This document shows, one piece after another, positions 9,204 through 20,910 of a stretch of 64,000 nt of DNA (the stretch's first letter is position 1; the number at the start of each line of letters is the position of its first letter). The stretch comes from DAOUEO01 sp963763495 (GTDB lineage: Bacteria; Chloroflexota; Dehalococcoidia; DSTF01; JALHUB01), in the NCBI GenBank assembly GCA_963763495.1, contig CAVXOY010000021.1, positions 179,495 to 243,494 of the forward strand. The letters run 5' to 3'. A program made the translations under genes and the position numbers. Below the pieces are notes generated by a model that saw only the letters and a program-made list of their open reading frames with translations, searched no databases and had not been told where the DNA came from.

Positions 9204-9566
9204 ACGCCGGATTATCCCGGACTAACAGGCAAGGGCCTCACACCGGGAGAACCCATCGATCCCTACCACCCGGACAGCGATGGGGACGGCTTCAGCGACG
9301 ACGTGGAGGCAAGGGGCTGGGGCACCGACCCCTACGCCGCAGACTCCGACGGCGACGCCTGTGAGGACTGGATCGAGATCGCTTCCGTTAACACTGACAA
9401 GCAGGCCAACATCCTGGACGTCCTCTGGGTAGCGAAGATGGCCTTCGGGATCACTCCACCACACCTGGCGCTTGATCTGGACGAGAACGGAGTGGTAAAC
9501 ATCCTCGATGTCCTGATGGAGGCCAGAAACTCAACGCTGCTGAGACCACACGCTCCCTGTCCCTAG
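9204..9566 (+). pseudogene. 3' remnant of a second arylsulfotransferase-dockerin gene
   Basis: From ACGCCGGATTATCCCGGACT onward this copies the end of the 4.6-6.7 kb gene (match begins at about 5984). It carries the Pro-Gly linker, one TSP3 repeat (DSDGDGFSDDVEARGWGTDP) and a clean dockerin-like module (KQANILDVLWVAKMAFGITP; DLDENGVVNILDVLMEARNS). The sulfotransferase body and signal peptide are gone; in their place are the IS3 remnant and the glycosyltransferase gene. The dockerin frame is open, so this copy shows the undamaged reading of the module. Confidence 0.7.
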
Positions 9567-9587
9567 AAAGCAGACGTCGCTGTTAAT

Positions 9588-9626
9588 AGAGAGAGCCCCC
9601 ACCATGACGGTAGGGGCTCTCTCTGT
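9588..9626 (+). terminator. Intrinsic terminator after the dockerin remnant
   Basis: A 12-bp stem AGAGAGAGCCCC / GGGGCTCTCTCT around a 13-base loop. It is homologous to the hairpin at 12371-12401 and to the half-hairpin cut by the IS at about 6695-6714. Confidence 0.7.
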
Positions 9627-9692
9627 TAGCCGGAACATTCCCGTGAGAAGATGGCACGTGTCGTAGAAGATAACTACTCTCAGATTCAGCGC

Positions 9693-9721
9693 TTGACAAA
9701 CCATCGTGGCCGCCATATACT
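9693..9721 (+). promoter_or_regulatory. Promoter of the propeller-dockerin gene
   Basis: TTGACA (9693-9698), 17 bases, TATACT (9716-9721). It and its surroundings match the promoter at 4539-4567, so both secreted-protein genes carry the same duplicated control region. Confidence 0.75.
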
Positions 9722-9772
9722 CCAGTAATCCTCCGGGGCGCTGGTGGCAGCAATAGTTTCGGGAGGTGCATG

Positions 9773-12345
<2,573 letters not shown>

Positions 12346-12370
12346 ACAGCCCACATACCCGCTAATAGCG

Positions 12371-12401
12371 GAGAGCCCCCACCGTCATGGTGGGGGCTCT
12401 C
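12371..12401. terminator. Bidirectional hairpin between the dockerin gene and the capsid gene
   Basis: A perfect 13-bp stem GAGAGCCCCCACC / GGTGGGGGCTCTC with loop GTCAT. It lies between the converging dockerin gene and the major capsid gene and could serve both directions. Confidence 0.75.
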
Positions 12402-12429
12402 TTCGTGTATGTCGGTGTCTCGCTCGGGG

Positions 12430-13317
12430 CTAGGGACGGACGCCGACGAGCTTGGCCAGCTTCAGGGTGTTGAACAGCGCCAGCGAGACGTACCACTTGA
12501 TGCGCGTCCGGGTGGCGTCCTTCGTCTCCAGGCTGCCCACGCGCTCGACCTGGAGGCCGCCGGGCGAGGTCAGGCCGGAAAGCGCCCCTTCGCCGAGCTG
12601 CACGGCGTAGATCGTCGAGCAGTCGTTGCTGGTGCCGACGGTCTTGGCGTCGGAGATGTAGTCGCAGACGCCGACGGGGATGCCGTCGTAGTACTGCACC
12701 ATCTGGCCGAACTCGTTGCGGTCGGTCTCGAGGAAGCCGCCGGCGGTGCGGGCGAGGTTGTTGAGGCTGCGGCGGCTGCGCTTGCTCATGAGGAGGACGT
12801 TCGGTTTGCCGCCCTTGATCAGGTCGACGAGCTCGTCCAGCTTGGCCAGGGTGAGGGTGGCGCCGTTGACGCCCATGCTCAGCGTCTGGCCGCTCTCCGT
12901 GAGCTTGTCGACGCCGTCGAAGGCTTTGGGGTCGCTGCCGGTGTCGCCGTTGACGAATGTGTCTTCGAACTTCTGCTGGACGGCCTTCGCCTTGAGCTGG
13001 ACGACGGCCGCCTCCAGGTCCTGGAGGTTGCTGCGGGTGGCGATGAGGAAGTTGTCGATGTCGGCGTCGCCGCCGACGATCTTGAGGGTCGCGGTGATCT
13101 GGGTGAAGGTGGGCGTGCTCTCGCTCCAGGTGTCGCCGACGTCGTAGAAGGCGGCGGTGGCGGCGGCGTTCTCGCGGTTGTAGGTGAGGCCGTTGCCCAC
13201 GATCTCGATGAAGGGCAGCGACTGGAGGATGGGGCTGTCCTTGATGATCGTCTCGACGACGCCGGTGAGGAGGACGTCGTTGGACAGCTTCGAGGCTTCG
13301 GCAAGGGTGAGTGCCAC
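12430..13317 (-). CDS. Major capsid protein, HK97 fold-like
   Basis: 295 residues from GTG 13317 behind AGGAGGG. The N-terminus is a helix (LTLAEASKLSNDVLLTGVVE), then an E-loop-like region, a long helix around NLQDLEAAVVQLKAKAVQQKFEDTFVNGD, and a C-terminal beta-rich half ending RTRIKWYVSLALFNTLKLAKLVG. The central VLLMSKRSRRSLNNLARTAG followed by YYDGIPVGVCDYI is typical of phage major capsid proteins that sense a preferred surface loop. It lies 63 bases after the scaffold gene. No protease domain is present. Confidence 0.75.
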   Translation of the reverse strand: MALTLAEASKLSNDVLLTGVVETIIKDSPILQSLPFIEIVGNGLTYNRENAAATAAFYDVGDTWSESTPTFTQITATLKIVGGDADIDNFLIATRSNLQDLEAAVVQLKAKAVQQKFEDTFVNGDTGSDPKAFDGVDKLTESGQTLSMGVNGATLTLAKLDELVDLIKGGKPNVLLMSKRSRRSLNNLARTAGGFLETDRNEFGQMVQYYDGIPVGVCDYISDAKTVGTSNDCSTIYAVQLGEGALSGLTSPGGLQVERVGSLETKDATRTRIKWYVSLALFNTLKLAKLVGVRP

Positions 13318-13380
13318 GGTGATTCCCTCCTGTGGTGGATATGAACGGGCTCGAAGGCCCCGGCTGGATTGGGTTCGACG

Positions 13381-13930
13381 TTACTTCCGCGTGAGGCCGA
13401 GACGTATCTTCTCGATGGGGCTGAGGGCGGAGAGGTCGGGCGCCGCGCGGGGAGGCGACCCGACGGGCACGCGCCCCGCCTGCGCCTGCGACTCCAGACG
13501 CTCGCGGACCTGGAGGACCATCTGGCGGGCGCGCTCCATAGCCGCGTCCACGTCCTCTATCGACTCGCCGTCGACCATCTCTTCGGCGACCTCGGGGGCC
13601 GCCGCCAGGAGCACCTGACGGTACTTCCCAACGGCGGCCTGGAGGCGAGCATGAAGGCCATCGTTGTCGGTCTGAGCGGCGGCCAGGTCGGTCCGGGCAG
13701 TCGACAGTTCCTCATCGAGGGTGCCGATCTTCTCCTGGTGGGACCGCTTCTGCCTGAGCGGCAGACAGGTCCGCCTGGGCAGCGGCAAGCTGCTGACGGA
13801 GCTCCGCGTTCAGGCCGTCGAAATGGAGGGCGCGGGCCTCGCCGTCGGCGGCGGTGGTCTGGAGGCGTTCGATCTCTTCTCGCGCTTCGCTGAGCTGCTC
13901 CTGCAGGGCTGACACTTCATCATCCGGCAT
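13381..13930 (-). CDS. Capsid scaffolding-like coiled-coil protein, one frameshift
   Basis: ATG 13930 with AGGTGGAGA upstream. The first part is MPDDEVSALQEQLSEAREEI and further heptads to about residue 60. A single-base shift near 13750 joins it to KIGTLDEELSTARTDLAAAQ. The protein ends in a Pro-rich tail with SALSPIEKIRLGLTRK. A highly charged coiled coil immediately before the capsid gene is the usual place and form of a phage scaffold. It is the first gene after the promoter at 13968-13996. Confidence 0.7.
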
Positions 13931-13967
13931 TCTCCACCTCCCAAGTTCAGCGTTCTGACAGGGGGAG

Positions 13968-13996
13968 AGGATAGAATATATGTTCTGTCCTGTCAA
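13968..13996 (-). promoter_or_regulatory. Phage promoter with LexA-like operator, unit 2
   Basis: TTGACA (13996-13991), 17 bases, TATCCT (13973-13968) on the minus strand. The 14-base box AGAACATATATTCT (13986-13973) lies across the spacer end and -10. Arrangement and spacing are the same as at 4.47 and 25.26 kb. Confidence 0.7.
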
Positions 13997-14140
13997 CGCG
14001 CTGGTGTCACCGGTCGCATCGCGGGCCGATTTCGACTATCATGTCGAAAAACGCATATCAGAATCTAACGGGCGCCGAAGGTAGACTGGACGCGGCACGG
14101 ATAGACTATCCGCAGCGTTGGCCGGTAGAGGCCGGGATTG

Positions 14141-15458
14141 ATGCTGAAGGAGCTCACAGCGAGGCTGAGACGGCCGGCGAATCGCAGCCATCTGATCTGG
14201 ATGGTTGTCATCTTCGCCGTGGCGCTGACGCTGCGTTCGCTCTGGGTGGCCTACACCTCCGTTGACCCCGGCGACGGCCGCAATCTGGACGACACGCATC
14301 TCTACTTCGGGTCGGCTGTTCAGCTCGCCGCCGGCCACGGGTACGTGAGACCCTTCTCCCTCGCTCCCACGGCCTACTGGCCCCCCGGTTACACCTTTCT
14401 CCTGGCGGGGCTGTTTCGCGGTCTTCGGCTCTCATGTGGAGGTCGCCTGGGGCGCCAACATCGTCCTGGGGGCGCTGACCTGCGCGGCCTTGTACGTCGT
14501 CGGGAACCTCGTCGGCGGGAAGAAGGTGGGGATTGTGGCCGGCCTCTTGCTGGCCGTCTTCCCCGGACACATCTTCTTCTCCTCGCTCGTCTTGTCGGAG
14601 ACGTTGTTCACCTTACTTGGTTGTCATCACTATGGCGCTTGATTCTGCTGGCGGCGCGCAAGAGCGACGCGGTGGCGTTGCGCTCATCCTCATGCGGCGT
14701 GCTGGTGGGAGCAGCAGCGCTGGTGCGGGGACAGGGGCTCTTCCTCCTCCCCACGGCAGCGCTTTTCTGGTGGCTGTTCACGGCGGACCTGATGCGGGCG
14801 CTCAAATGGACGGCCATGACCGCGCTCGCGTGCAGCGCCGTCATCATACCTTGGACGATCCGCAACTACGTGACAATGGGCAGTTTCGTCTTCATCAGCA
14901 CCAACGGCGGCAGTAACCTCTACATGGGGCACCACGAGGGGGCGAGCGGTAGCTTCGACTGGGGGGCCAGCAGGTGGACGGAGGAACGCTACGCCTACCT
15001 GCCGCCGGAACGAACAGGAGGTGAAATCGAGCAACCTGGCGATGCGCGAGGGGCTGCGGTTCATGTTCACCCATCCGGGCGAGGAGGCAAGGCTGGTGGG
15101 ATCGAAGCTGCGCTATCTCTACGAGAACGACGTGGAAGCCCTGGACTGGATCGAAGCGCCGGAGGTGGGCAAGACCCTCGATCACCGTCCGCTGTGGGCG
15201 GGAATCGCCAATGGCTTCTACTTCACGGTACTGGCTCTTTCCGCCGGCGGGCTGATCCGCTGGCTGCAGCGACCGCGCAGCGATGTGGCCCTACCGCTGA
15301 TTCTGGTTATACTGTTTACGCTGGGACAAATGCTGTTCTTCGCCATACCGCGTTTCCACGTCCCGATGCTGCCGTCGTTCTGCCTGCTGGCGGCGGTAGG
15401 GCTGATAGCGGGGACGGAGTACCTGCAGTCCCGATTCCGATTGTCGAGGGCTGTCTGA
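14141..15458 (+). CDS. Membrane glycosyltransferase, PMT_2/GT39-like, tandem copy 1, frameshifted
   Basis: ATG 14141 (MLKELTARLRRPANRSHLIW). An N-terminal cytoplasmic basic helix, then a membrane segment (VVIFAVALTLRSLWVAY), the GT-C acidic pair (NLDDTHLY) and a YWPPGYTFLLAGL motif. Several membrane helices and a C-terminal block (YLYENDVEALDWIEAPEVGK) follow, then the last helices and RLSRAV. About four single-base shifts interrupt it; comparison with copy 3 locates one at about 14415 (an extra G). The probable role is sugar transfer from polyprenyl-phosphate outside the membrane. Divergent from the phage scaffold promoter. Confidence 0.65.
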
Positions 15459-15471
15459 GTTGCCACTAACA

Positions 15472-16823
15472 ATGAGCCTCGAAGCGATGACACTCAAGCT
15501 GAAGGGCCTCCCGGCCCGCCTCAGGGAGCCGGCCAACCGCAGCCACCTGATCTGGGTCTTGGTCATCTTCGCCGTGGCGGTGGCGCTGCGTTCGCTGTGG
15601 GTGGCCTACGCCCGCGCCGACCCTACCGACGGGCGGGCATTCGCGGACGACGCGTTGTTCTACCACTGGTCCGCCGTCAGCCTGGCCGCCGGCAATGGGT
15701 ACACCATGTTTTGGATAGAGCTATCCCACCGCGCAGTGGCCCCCCGGCTACAGCCTGCTCCTGGCGAGTGCCTACAAGTTGTTCGGGTACGACGTGACGA
15801 GCCGGCTGGATCATCAATATCATTGTGGGTGCGCTCACCTGCGTGGCCCTGTACGGGCTGGGCTGCCTGATGGTGAACCGGCGGGTGGGCGCCATAGCGG
15901 GCCTTCTACTGGCCGTCTTCCCGGGGCACGTGTTCTTCTCCTCGCTTATCATGTCGGAGGTCCTGTTCGCCTTCCTCATCGTCATTGCCATGGCACTCAT
16001 CGTGGTGGCGGGCAGGAGGAGGGATGCCGGCTGGCCCTGGATCATCCTGCTTGGGGTGGTAGTCGGAGCGTCAGCGCTGGTGCGCGGGCAGGGGCTCTGC
16101 CTCGTGCTGGTGGCAGGGGTGTTCTGGTGGCTCTCCACTGCCGACTGGGAAAGGGCCCTCTATAGAGCCGTCGTGGTCGGGTTGACAGCCGTAGCAGTCG
16201 ATCATCCCCTGGACGATCCGCAACTATATCGCCATGGACAGCTTTGTCTTTCTGAGCACCAACGACGGGGAGAACCTGTACATCGGCAACCACGAGGGAG
16301 CAAACGGACGCTACCAGTGGGATATGAGCCTGCAGTGGTTCGCCACGTATCGAGTTCTATCACCTTCCCCTGGACGAGCGGGAGGTGGCGGCGAGCAACG
16401 CGATGATGCGCGACGGGCTGCGGTTCATGTTCACCCATCCCGGCAAGGAGTTGCAGCTCACGGTCACCAGGCTGCGGGCACTCTACGAGGAGGACGCCTA
16501 CGCCTTGCGGGCGATCGACGCTCCAGACGTGGGCAAACCGCTTCACCACAGGGATATGATCAGAAGACGTGGCCAACGGGTTCTACTTCAGCGTGCTCGC
16601 CGTCGCCGCCGGAGGGTTGCTCTACTGGGTGCGCCGGCCTCGCAGCACCGTCTCTCTGCCCCTGATCCTCATCGCCGTCTTCACGCTGGGGCAACTGCCG
16701 TTCTTCTCACTTAGCCGTTATCACTTCCCGATGTTACCATCGTTCTGTCTGCTGGCAGCGGTAGGGCTGGTAGCGGGGACGGAGTACCTGAAGTCCCGAT
16801 TCCGATTGTCGAGGGTTGTCTGA
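15472..16823 (+). CDS. Membrane glycosyltransferase, tandem copy 2, frameshifted
   Basis: Begins MSLEAMTLKLKGLPARLREP 13 bases after the stop of copy 1. Same build: basic N-helix, VIFAVAVALRSLWVAYARAD, ADDALFYHW acidic pair, GALTCVALYGLGCLMVNRRV, GHVFFSSLIMSEVLFAF, NGENLYIGNHEG, C-terminal RLSRVV. At least four frameshifts, one just after TMF near 15710. Membrane topology of about ten helices, as in copies 1 and 3. Confidence 0.65.
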
Positions 16824-16836
16824 GTTGCCACCAACA

Positions 16837-18234
16837 ATGAGCCTCGAAGCGATGAAACTCAAGCTGAAGAGCCTCCCGGCCCGCCTCAGGGAGCCGGACG
16901 TCCGGAGCCACCTGATATGGGCCCTGGTCATCTTCGCGGTGGCGGTGACGCTGCGCTCCCTGTGGGTGGCATTCACCCATGCCGACCCCTTCGACGGGCG
17001 CCATTGAACGATGGGCAGTCCTACCATGCCACAGCGATCTCGCTGCTCGAGGGCAAAGGCTATCTGGGTGTCTGGACGCTAGAGCCCACCGCTCAATGGC
17101 CTCCCGGCTACAGCTTCCTCCTGGCGGGGCTGTACTTCATCTTTGGCCGCGACGTGTCAGTCGCCTGGGCGGCCAACGTCGTCCTGGGCGGGCTGACCTG
17201 CGTGGCCCTGTACTTCCTGGGGAACCTCGCCGGCGGGAAGAAGCTGGGGATTGTGGCCGGCCTCTTGCTGGCGGTCTTCCCCGGGCACATCTTCTTCTCC
17301 TCCCTCGTCCTGTCGGAGGTGCTGTTCACCTTCCTGGTCGTCGTCATTATGGCGCTTGTGCTGCTGGCGCTGCGCCGGAGCGACGCCGGGCCGGGCGGAT
17401 CATTATCATCGGCGTGCTGGTGGCAGCGGCGGCGCTGGTGCGAGGGCAAGGGCTCTTCCTCATCGTCGTGGCCGGGCTCTTCTGGTGGCTCTCGACGAGG
17501 GATTGGGCCCACGCCCTCCAGTGGGCGACGCTTATCATGGTGACGGCGATAGTGCTCATCATCCCCTGGTCTATCCGCAACTTAATCGAGATGAAGAGCT
17601 TCGTCTTCCTCAGCACCAACGACGGGGAGAACCTGTACATCGGCAACTCCGACCTTGCGAGCGGGCGCTTCGAGTACGGCGTGGGCATATGGATCGCCGA
17701 GCAGTTCAACGACCTTCCCCCGAACGAGCAGGAGGCGATGGCGAGCAACGCGATGATGCGCGAGGGGCTGCGGTTCCTGTTCACCCACCCGCGGCAAGGA
17801 GTTGCAGCTCGCCGGCAGCAAGATCCGCGCCCTCTACGAGGACGATGAGGACGGCCTGCGCTGGATCGACGCGCCGGAGGCGGGGAAGCCGCTGCACAAC
17901 CGCTCGCTGTGGAAGAACATCGCCAACGTGTACTATTTCGCGGCGCTGGCGCTGGCCGGCGTCGGCCTGGTCGCCCTGGTGGCGGCAGCGACGGGGCGCG
18001 CTGCTCCTGCCGCTGCTCCTGATAGGCATCTTCACGCTGGGGCAGTTGCTGTTCTTCGGCACGCCGCGATTCCACGTCCCGATGCTGCCGTCGTTCTGCC
18101 TGCTGGCGGCGGCGGGGATAGTGGCGGGGGTGGAGTACGCGCGCGCTGGCCGCCGCGACCGGCACGTCCGAAGCACAAAGCCATCCAGCCGCCACGCAAG
18201 GGCTCACCGGGGCAAGTCCAAGCGAAGGCGCTAG
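16837..18234 (+). CDS. Membrane glycosyltransferase, tandem copy 3, frameshifted
   Basis: ATG 16837, 13 bases after copy 2; the junction sequence matches the copy 1/copy 2 junction almost exactly. Motifs: RSHLIWALVIFAVAVTLRSL, LNDGQSYHATAISLLEGKGY, AQWPPGYSFLLAGLYFIFGR, GHIFFSSLVLSEVLFTFLVV, WSIRNLIEMKSFVFLSTNDG. The C-terminus is extended by a basic Lys/Arg/His tail absent from the other copies. About four shifts: near 17005, 17395, 17790 and 18000. This is the best copy for aligning the other two. Confidence 0.65.
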
Positions 18235-18254
18235 CCCGCGACCACCTCCGGGGC

Positions 18255-18285
18255 TTGACAGTGACCGCCACAGTATGTATGTTCT
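18255..18285 (+). promoter_or_regulatory. Promoter with LexA-like box ahead of the radical SAM gene
   Basis: TTGACA (18255-18260), 17 bases, TATGTT (18278-18283). AGTATGTATGTTCT (18272-18285) lies over the spacer end and -10 and differs from the phage boxes at three of 14 positions, keeping the GTTCT half. This is the only example on the plus strand. Confidence 0.55.
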
Positions 18286-18320
18286 ATTGACGACCGGCAT
18301 GACGCATAGGAATTGACCGG

Positions 18321-19229
18321 ATGAGCCTGCAAACAGAGAGCGCAAGTCCCCCTTCATCCACGTGAATGACACGACCCGGCCCGGTCTTGTCTGCGGGGCG
18401 TTTCACGCCATCAGCTACTACATCGGCTGCCCCTACCGGTGCTCCTATTGCTACCTCCAGGGCACTTTCAGAGGCCAGGTGCACCCGGTCGCCTACACGA
18501 ACCGCGAGAAGCTGCTGGTTGAGCTGGACGAGTGGCTGGCGCAGCCGGGAGAGTTGAGACTGAACGCCGGTGAGCTTATGGACTCGCTGGCTCTCGACGG
18601 GGTGATACCTCTGGTGGATGACCTGGTGCCCCGCTTCGCCTCCCAAAGACGGCACAAGCTCCTGTTGGTGAGCAAGTCGACGAACATCGGCAATCTGCTG
18701 AAATACGACCCCCAGGGGCAGGTCATCGTGGCGTTCTCGGTCAACGCGCCGGAGGTGTCGGCGCAGTTCGAGCAGGGGGCGCCGAACCCGCTGCGACGTG
18801 TCGAGGCGGCGGTGCGGGTGAAGGAGGCGGGATACTACGTGACGCTGCGCCTCGACCCCATGATCCCGATAGACGGATGGAGGCAAGCCTACACCAGCTT
18901 CTTGGAGGAGGCGTTCAAGGTGATAACGCCTCACCAGTGGACGATGGGCAGCCTGCGGCACTTCTCGTCGCTGCCGATGTGGGCGGGAAAGCTGGGGCGG
19001 GACACATCCGTCTTCCGCTTTGCCAGCGAGTGGTGCAGCGGCGACCGGCGGCGGCGCATCCCGATGCCGGTGCGGGCCGCGATGTATGAGACGGCCATCG
19101 ACGTGATCCGCACAGCACGACGGAGACGTACCGATCAGGTTATGCAAGGAGACGACTGCGCTCCACGAACGACTGGGAACCGAACAGGACGGCTGCTGCT
19201 ACTCACAGGTCCTCACCCAACGATTGTAG
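18321..19229 (+). CDS. Spore photoproduct lyase-like radical SAM protein, frameshifted near both ends
   Basis: Starts MSLQTE at 18321, shifts near 18340 to KSPFIHVNDTTRPGLVCG, then the [4Fe-4S]-binding CxxxCxxC of radical SAM enzymes (IGCPYRCSYCYLQGTF). Spore-photoproduct-lyase-like marks follow: NREKLLVELDEWL, LNAGELMDSLALDG, LLLVSKSTNIGNLL, VIVAFSVNAPEV, GYYVTLRLDPMIPIDGW. A second shift near 19115 restores a typical end with LCKETTALHERLGTEQ and a final Cys pair. The family repairs DNA photoproducts or acts on related substrates. A LexA-like box in the promoter fits a damage-response role. Without the second shift the frame would fuse artificially with the next gene. Confidence 0.7.
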
Positions 19230-19238
19230 GAATCATCA

Positions 19239-20088
19239 ATGGCTCGGCAACAGGTCTCTATCCGCGCGTCATCAACAAATGGACCGCAATCAAGCTTGAG
19301 CACCTCGATGCCTATCTGCAAGGGTACGTACAGGCAACAAAGAGTTACGGGGAATGCTACTACATCGATGCATTTGCCGGTTGCGGAGACTGCGTCTTAG
19401 AGGAAAATCGATGGCCAATTCTTGGGTTCCTTGGCGGGCCCTGCAAGCAGTGCCTCCATTTCGGCAATGCTTCTTTATCGAGAAAGATGGAGACTCAGCA
19501 AATCACTTGGCCAGAAGGCTTGAAGAGGCCGGTATTGGAAATGCGCACGTGATCAACGGCGACTGCAACGAGGTGATACCTTCACACGTGTTACCCCGGG
19601 TCTCAAGACGAGCGCCCTCATTCGCTTTCCTGGATCCACAGGGCTGCAACTGCACTGGGATACGCTGGCCGCCCTTGCCAAGCACAGAAGCGACTCGCCA
19701 CAAAAGATGGAGTTGCTGATTCTCTACCCCTATGACATGTCCATCAACCGGAACCTTCGAAACCCACGGGGGCAAGCCGCTCTCGACAGGTTCTACGGTA
19801 CAGATGAATGGAGGAGCGAACTCCTAGCAGAGCGCCCTTGTCAGAGGCGAGGACGTTGCTGAGCGGAGGGAGCGTTTTGTCGCCTTCTTTGTACGCCGAC
19901 TGAAGAGCCTCGGCTATACCCACGTGGAATTGTGCGGCCCGCTTTATGAGGGACACACCCTCAAATACCACATGGTGTTTGCGGGCGACAACGACACGGG
20001 CGCGAAGATTATGCGTGAAGTGTGGTCGAAACCCAGACCCATCCCCGGTGAACTCAACTACAAACAGCGCAAGCGCCCTCAGAGATGA
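19239..20088 (+). CDS. Three-Cys-motif partner protein (TcmP)-like, frameshifted
   Basis: ATG 19239, nine bases after the radical SAM stop. The N-terminus shifts into GLYPRVINKWTAIKLEHLDA, then GECYYIDAFAGCGDC, RALQAVPPFRQCFFIEKDGD, EEAGIGNAHVINGDCNEVIP, SFAFLDPQGC, KMELLILYPYDMSINRNL and GYTHVELCGPLYEGHTLKYH. This Rossmann-like pattern (DAFAG, IEKD, DPQG) is that of TcmP, which usually sits beside a three-Cys-motif Gp37/Gp68-type (DUF5131) protein. Here the neighbour is instead an SPL-like radical SAM protein. Four or five single-base shifts are needed. The function of the family is unknown; the fold suggests nucleic-acid methyltransferase-like chemistry. Confidence 0.65.
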
Positions 20089-20114
20089 CCGCGTCTATCT
20101 GCTGCTGACGCCCC

Positions 20115-20200
20115 CCTGCTCCTCTGCCAGCGGCGAAACTCCTCTTCCGGGTCCTCCACGCCCAGCTCCTCGGCGGCGCGGCGGCGGGAGTGAAACGCCG
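20115..20200. repeat. Duplicated 3' end of the portal gene
   Basis: About 86 bases here repeat 20943-21030, the C-terminal coding end of the portal gene, in the same orientation with about four differences. The stretch includes CGGGTCCTCCACGCCCAGCT in both copies. The membrane-protein gene lies between the two copies, so the portal end was duplicated when that segment arrived or by later recombination. Confidence 0.75.
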
Positions 20201-20394
20201 AGGCTGGAAAGCCCCGGCTACGTTCTCAAGGGGCGGGAGTTTTCTCCACCCCCGCCTAGGCGTGGCATCTATTACTCTTCATACCGGATGCCCCTGCCTG
20301 TTCCTTCTTCCCACCGGCGGCGGGAGTAGCTCGCGCTTGGATATTTCTGCAGGATGCCGTATGGCAAAGCGGCCGTAGGGCTAATAGGATCTGG

Positions 20395-20891
20395 GTGCGC
20401 TCCGGTGCTCCGCTGGCCGTTCGTGGAGCGATCATCGCCATACTCGTCGACGCCAGCGACATGTTCCTGCTGGACCTGTTCGACCTTAAAGCGATGGGGG
20501 GCTATCAGCAGTTTGACAAGCTCGCAGACCAGGCCTATGCGTTCACTTTCCTCCGGTCGCCCTGCGGTGGCGGGGCACGCCCAGCATAGGCGGTCGGGCT
20601 GTACGCATATCGTCTGATCGGCTTCGTAGCCTTCGAGGCAACCGGCGCACGGTGGCTGCTGTTGGTGTTCCCAAACCTGTTCGAGTTCTGGTTCCTATTC
20701 GTGGCCAGCCTTCCCCACTGGAATCCCAACTTCACTTTCACTTCACAACGTGTGCTCGCCGGGGTGCCGTGTTGCTGGTCGGCAAGGAGTGCCAGGAGTT
20801 CATCTTGCACTGGGGTCGCTGGCTGACAGCTTCACCGCCATCGAGGCTGTGGAGGCGATTTCGGCATTGGCTTACCTCGCCCTTCAGCTGA
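20395..20891 (+). CDS. Small integral membrane protein, frameshifted
   Basis: Reads MRSGAPLAVRGAIIAILVDA, SDMFLLDLFDLKAMGGYQQF, DKLADQAYAFTFLR, shifts to AVGLYAYRLIGFVAFEATGA, RWLLLVFPNLFEFWFLFVAS, LPHWNPNFTFTSQRVLAG, shifts to ECQEFILHWGRWL and ends HWLTSPFS. Four membrane helices and the aromatic FEFWF...H.W pattern match a conserved membrane family of unknown function in Actinobacteria and Chloroflexota. The start is uncertain because no clear ribosome site is seen. It converges on the portal gene and is flanked by the duplicated portal end. Confidence 0.5.
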
Positions 20892-20910
20892 TGATCGGGC
20901 GGTAAGACAG

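Noticed and set aside
18362..19552. A natural fusion of radical SAM and TcmP suggested by one long frame
   Set aside because: A single-base shift near 19115 restores a typical radical SAM C-terminus with its own stop, and TcmP has its own ATG at 19239.
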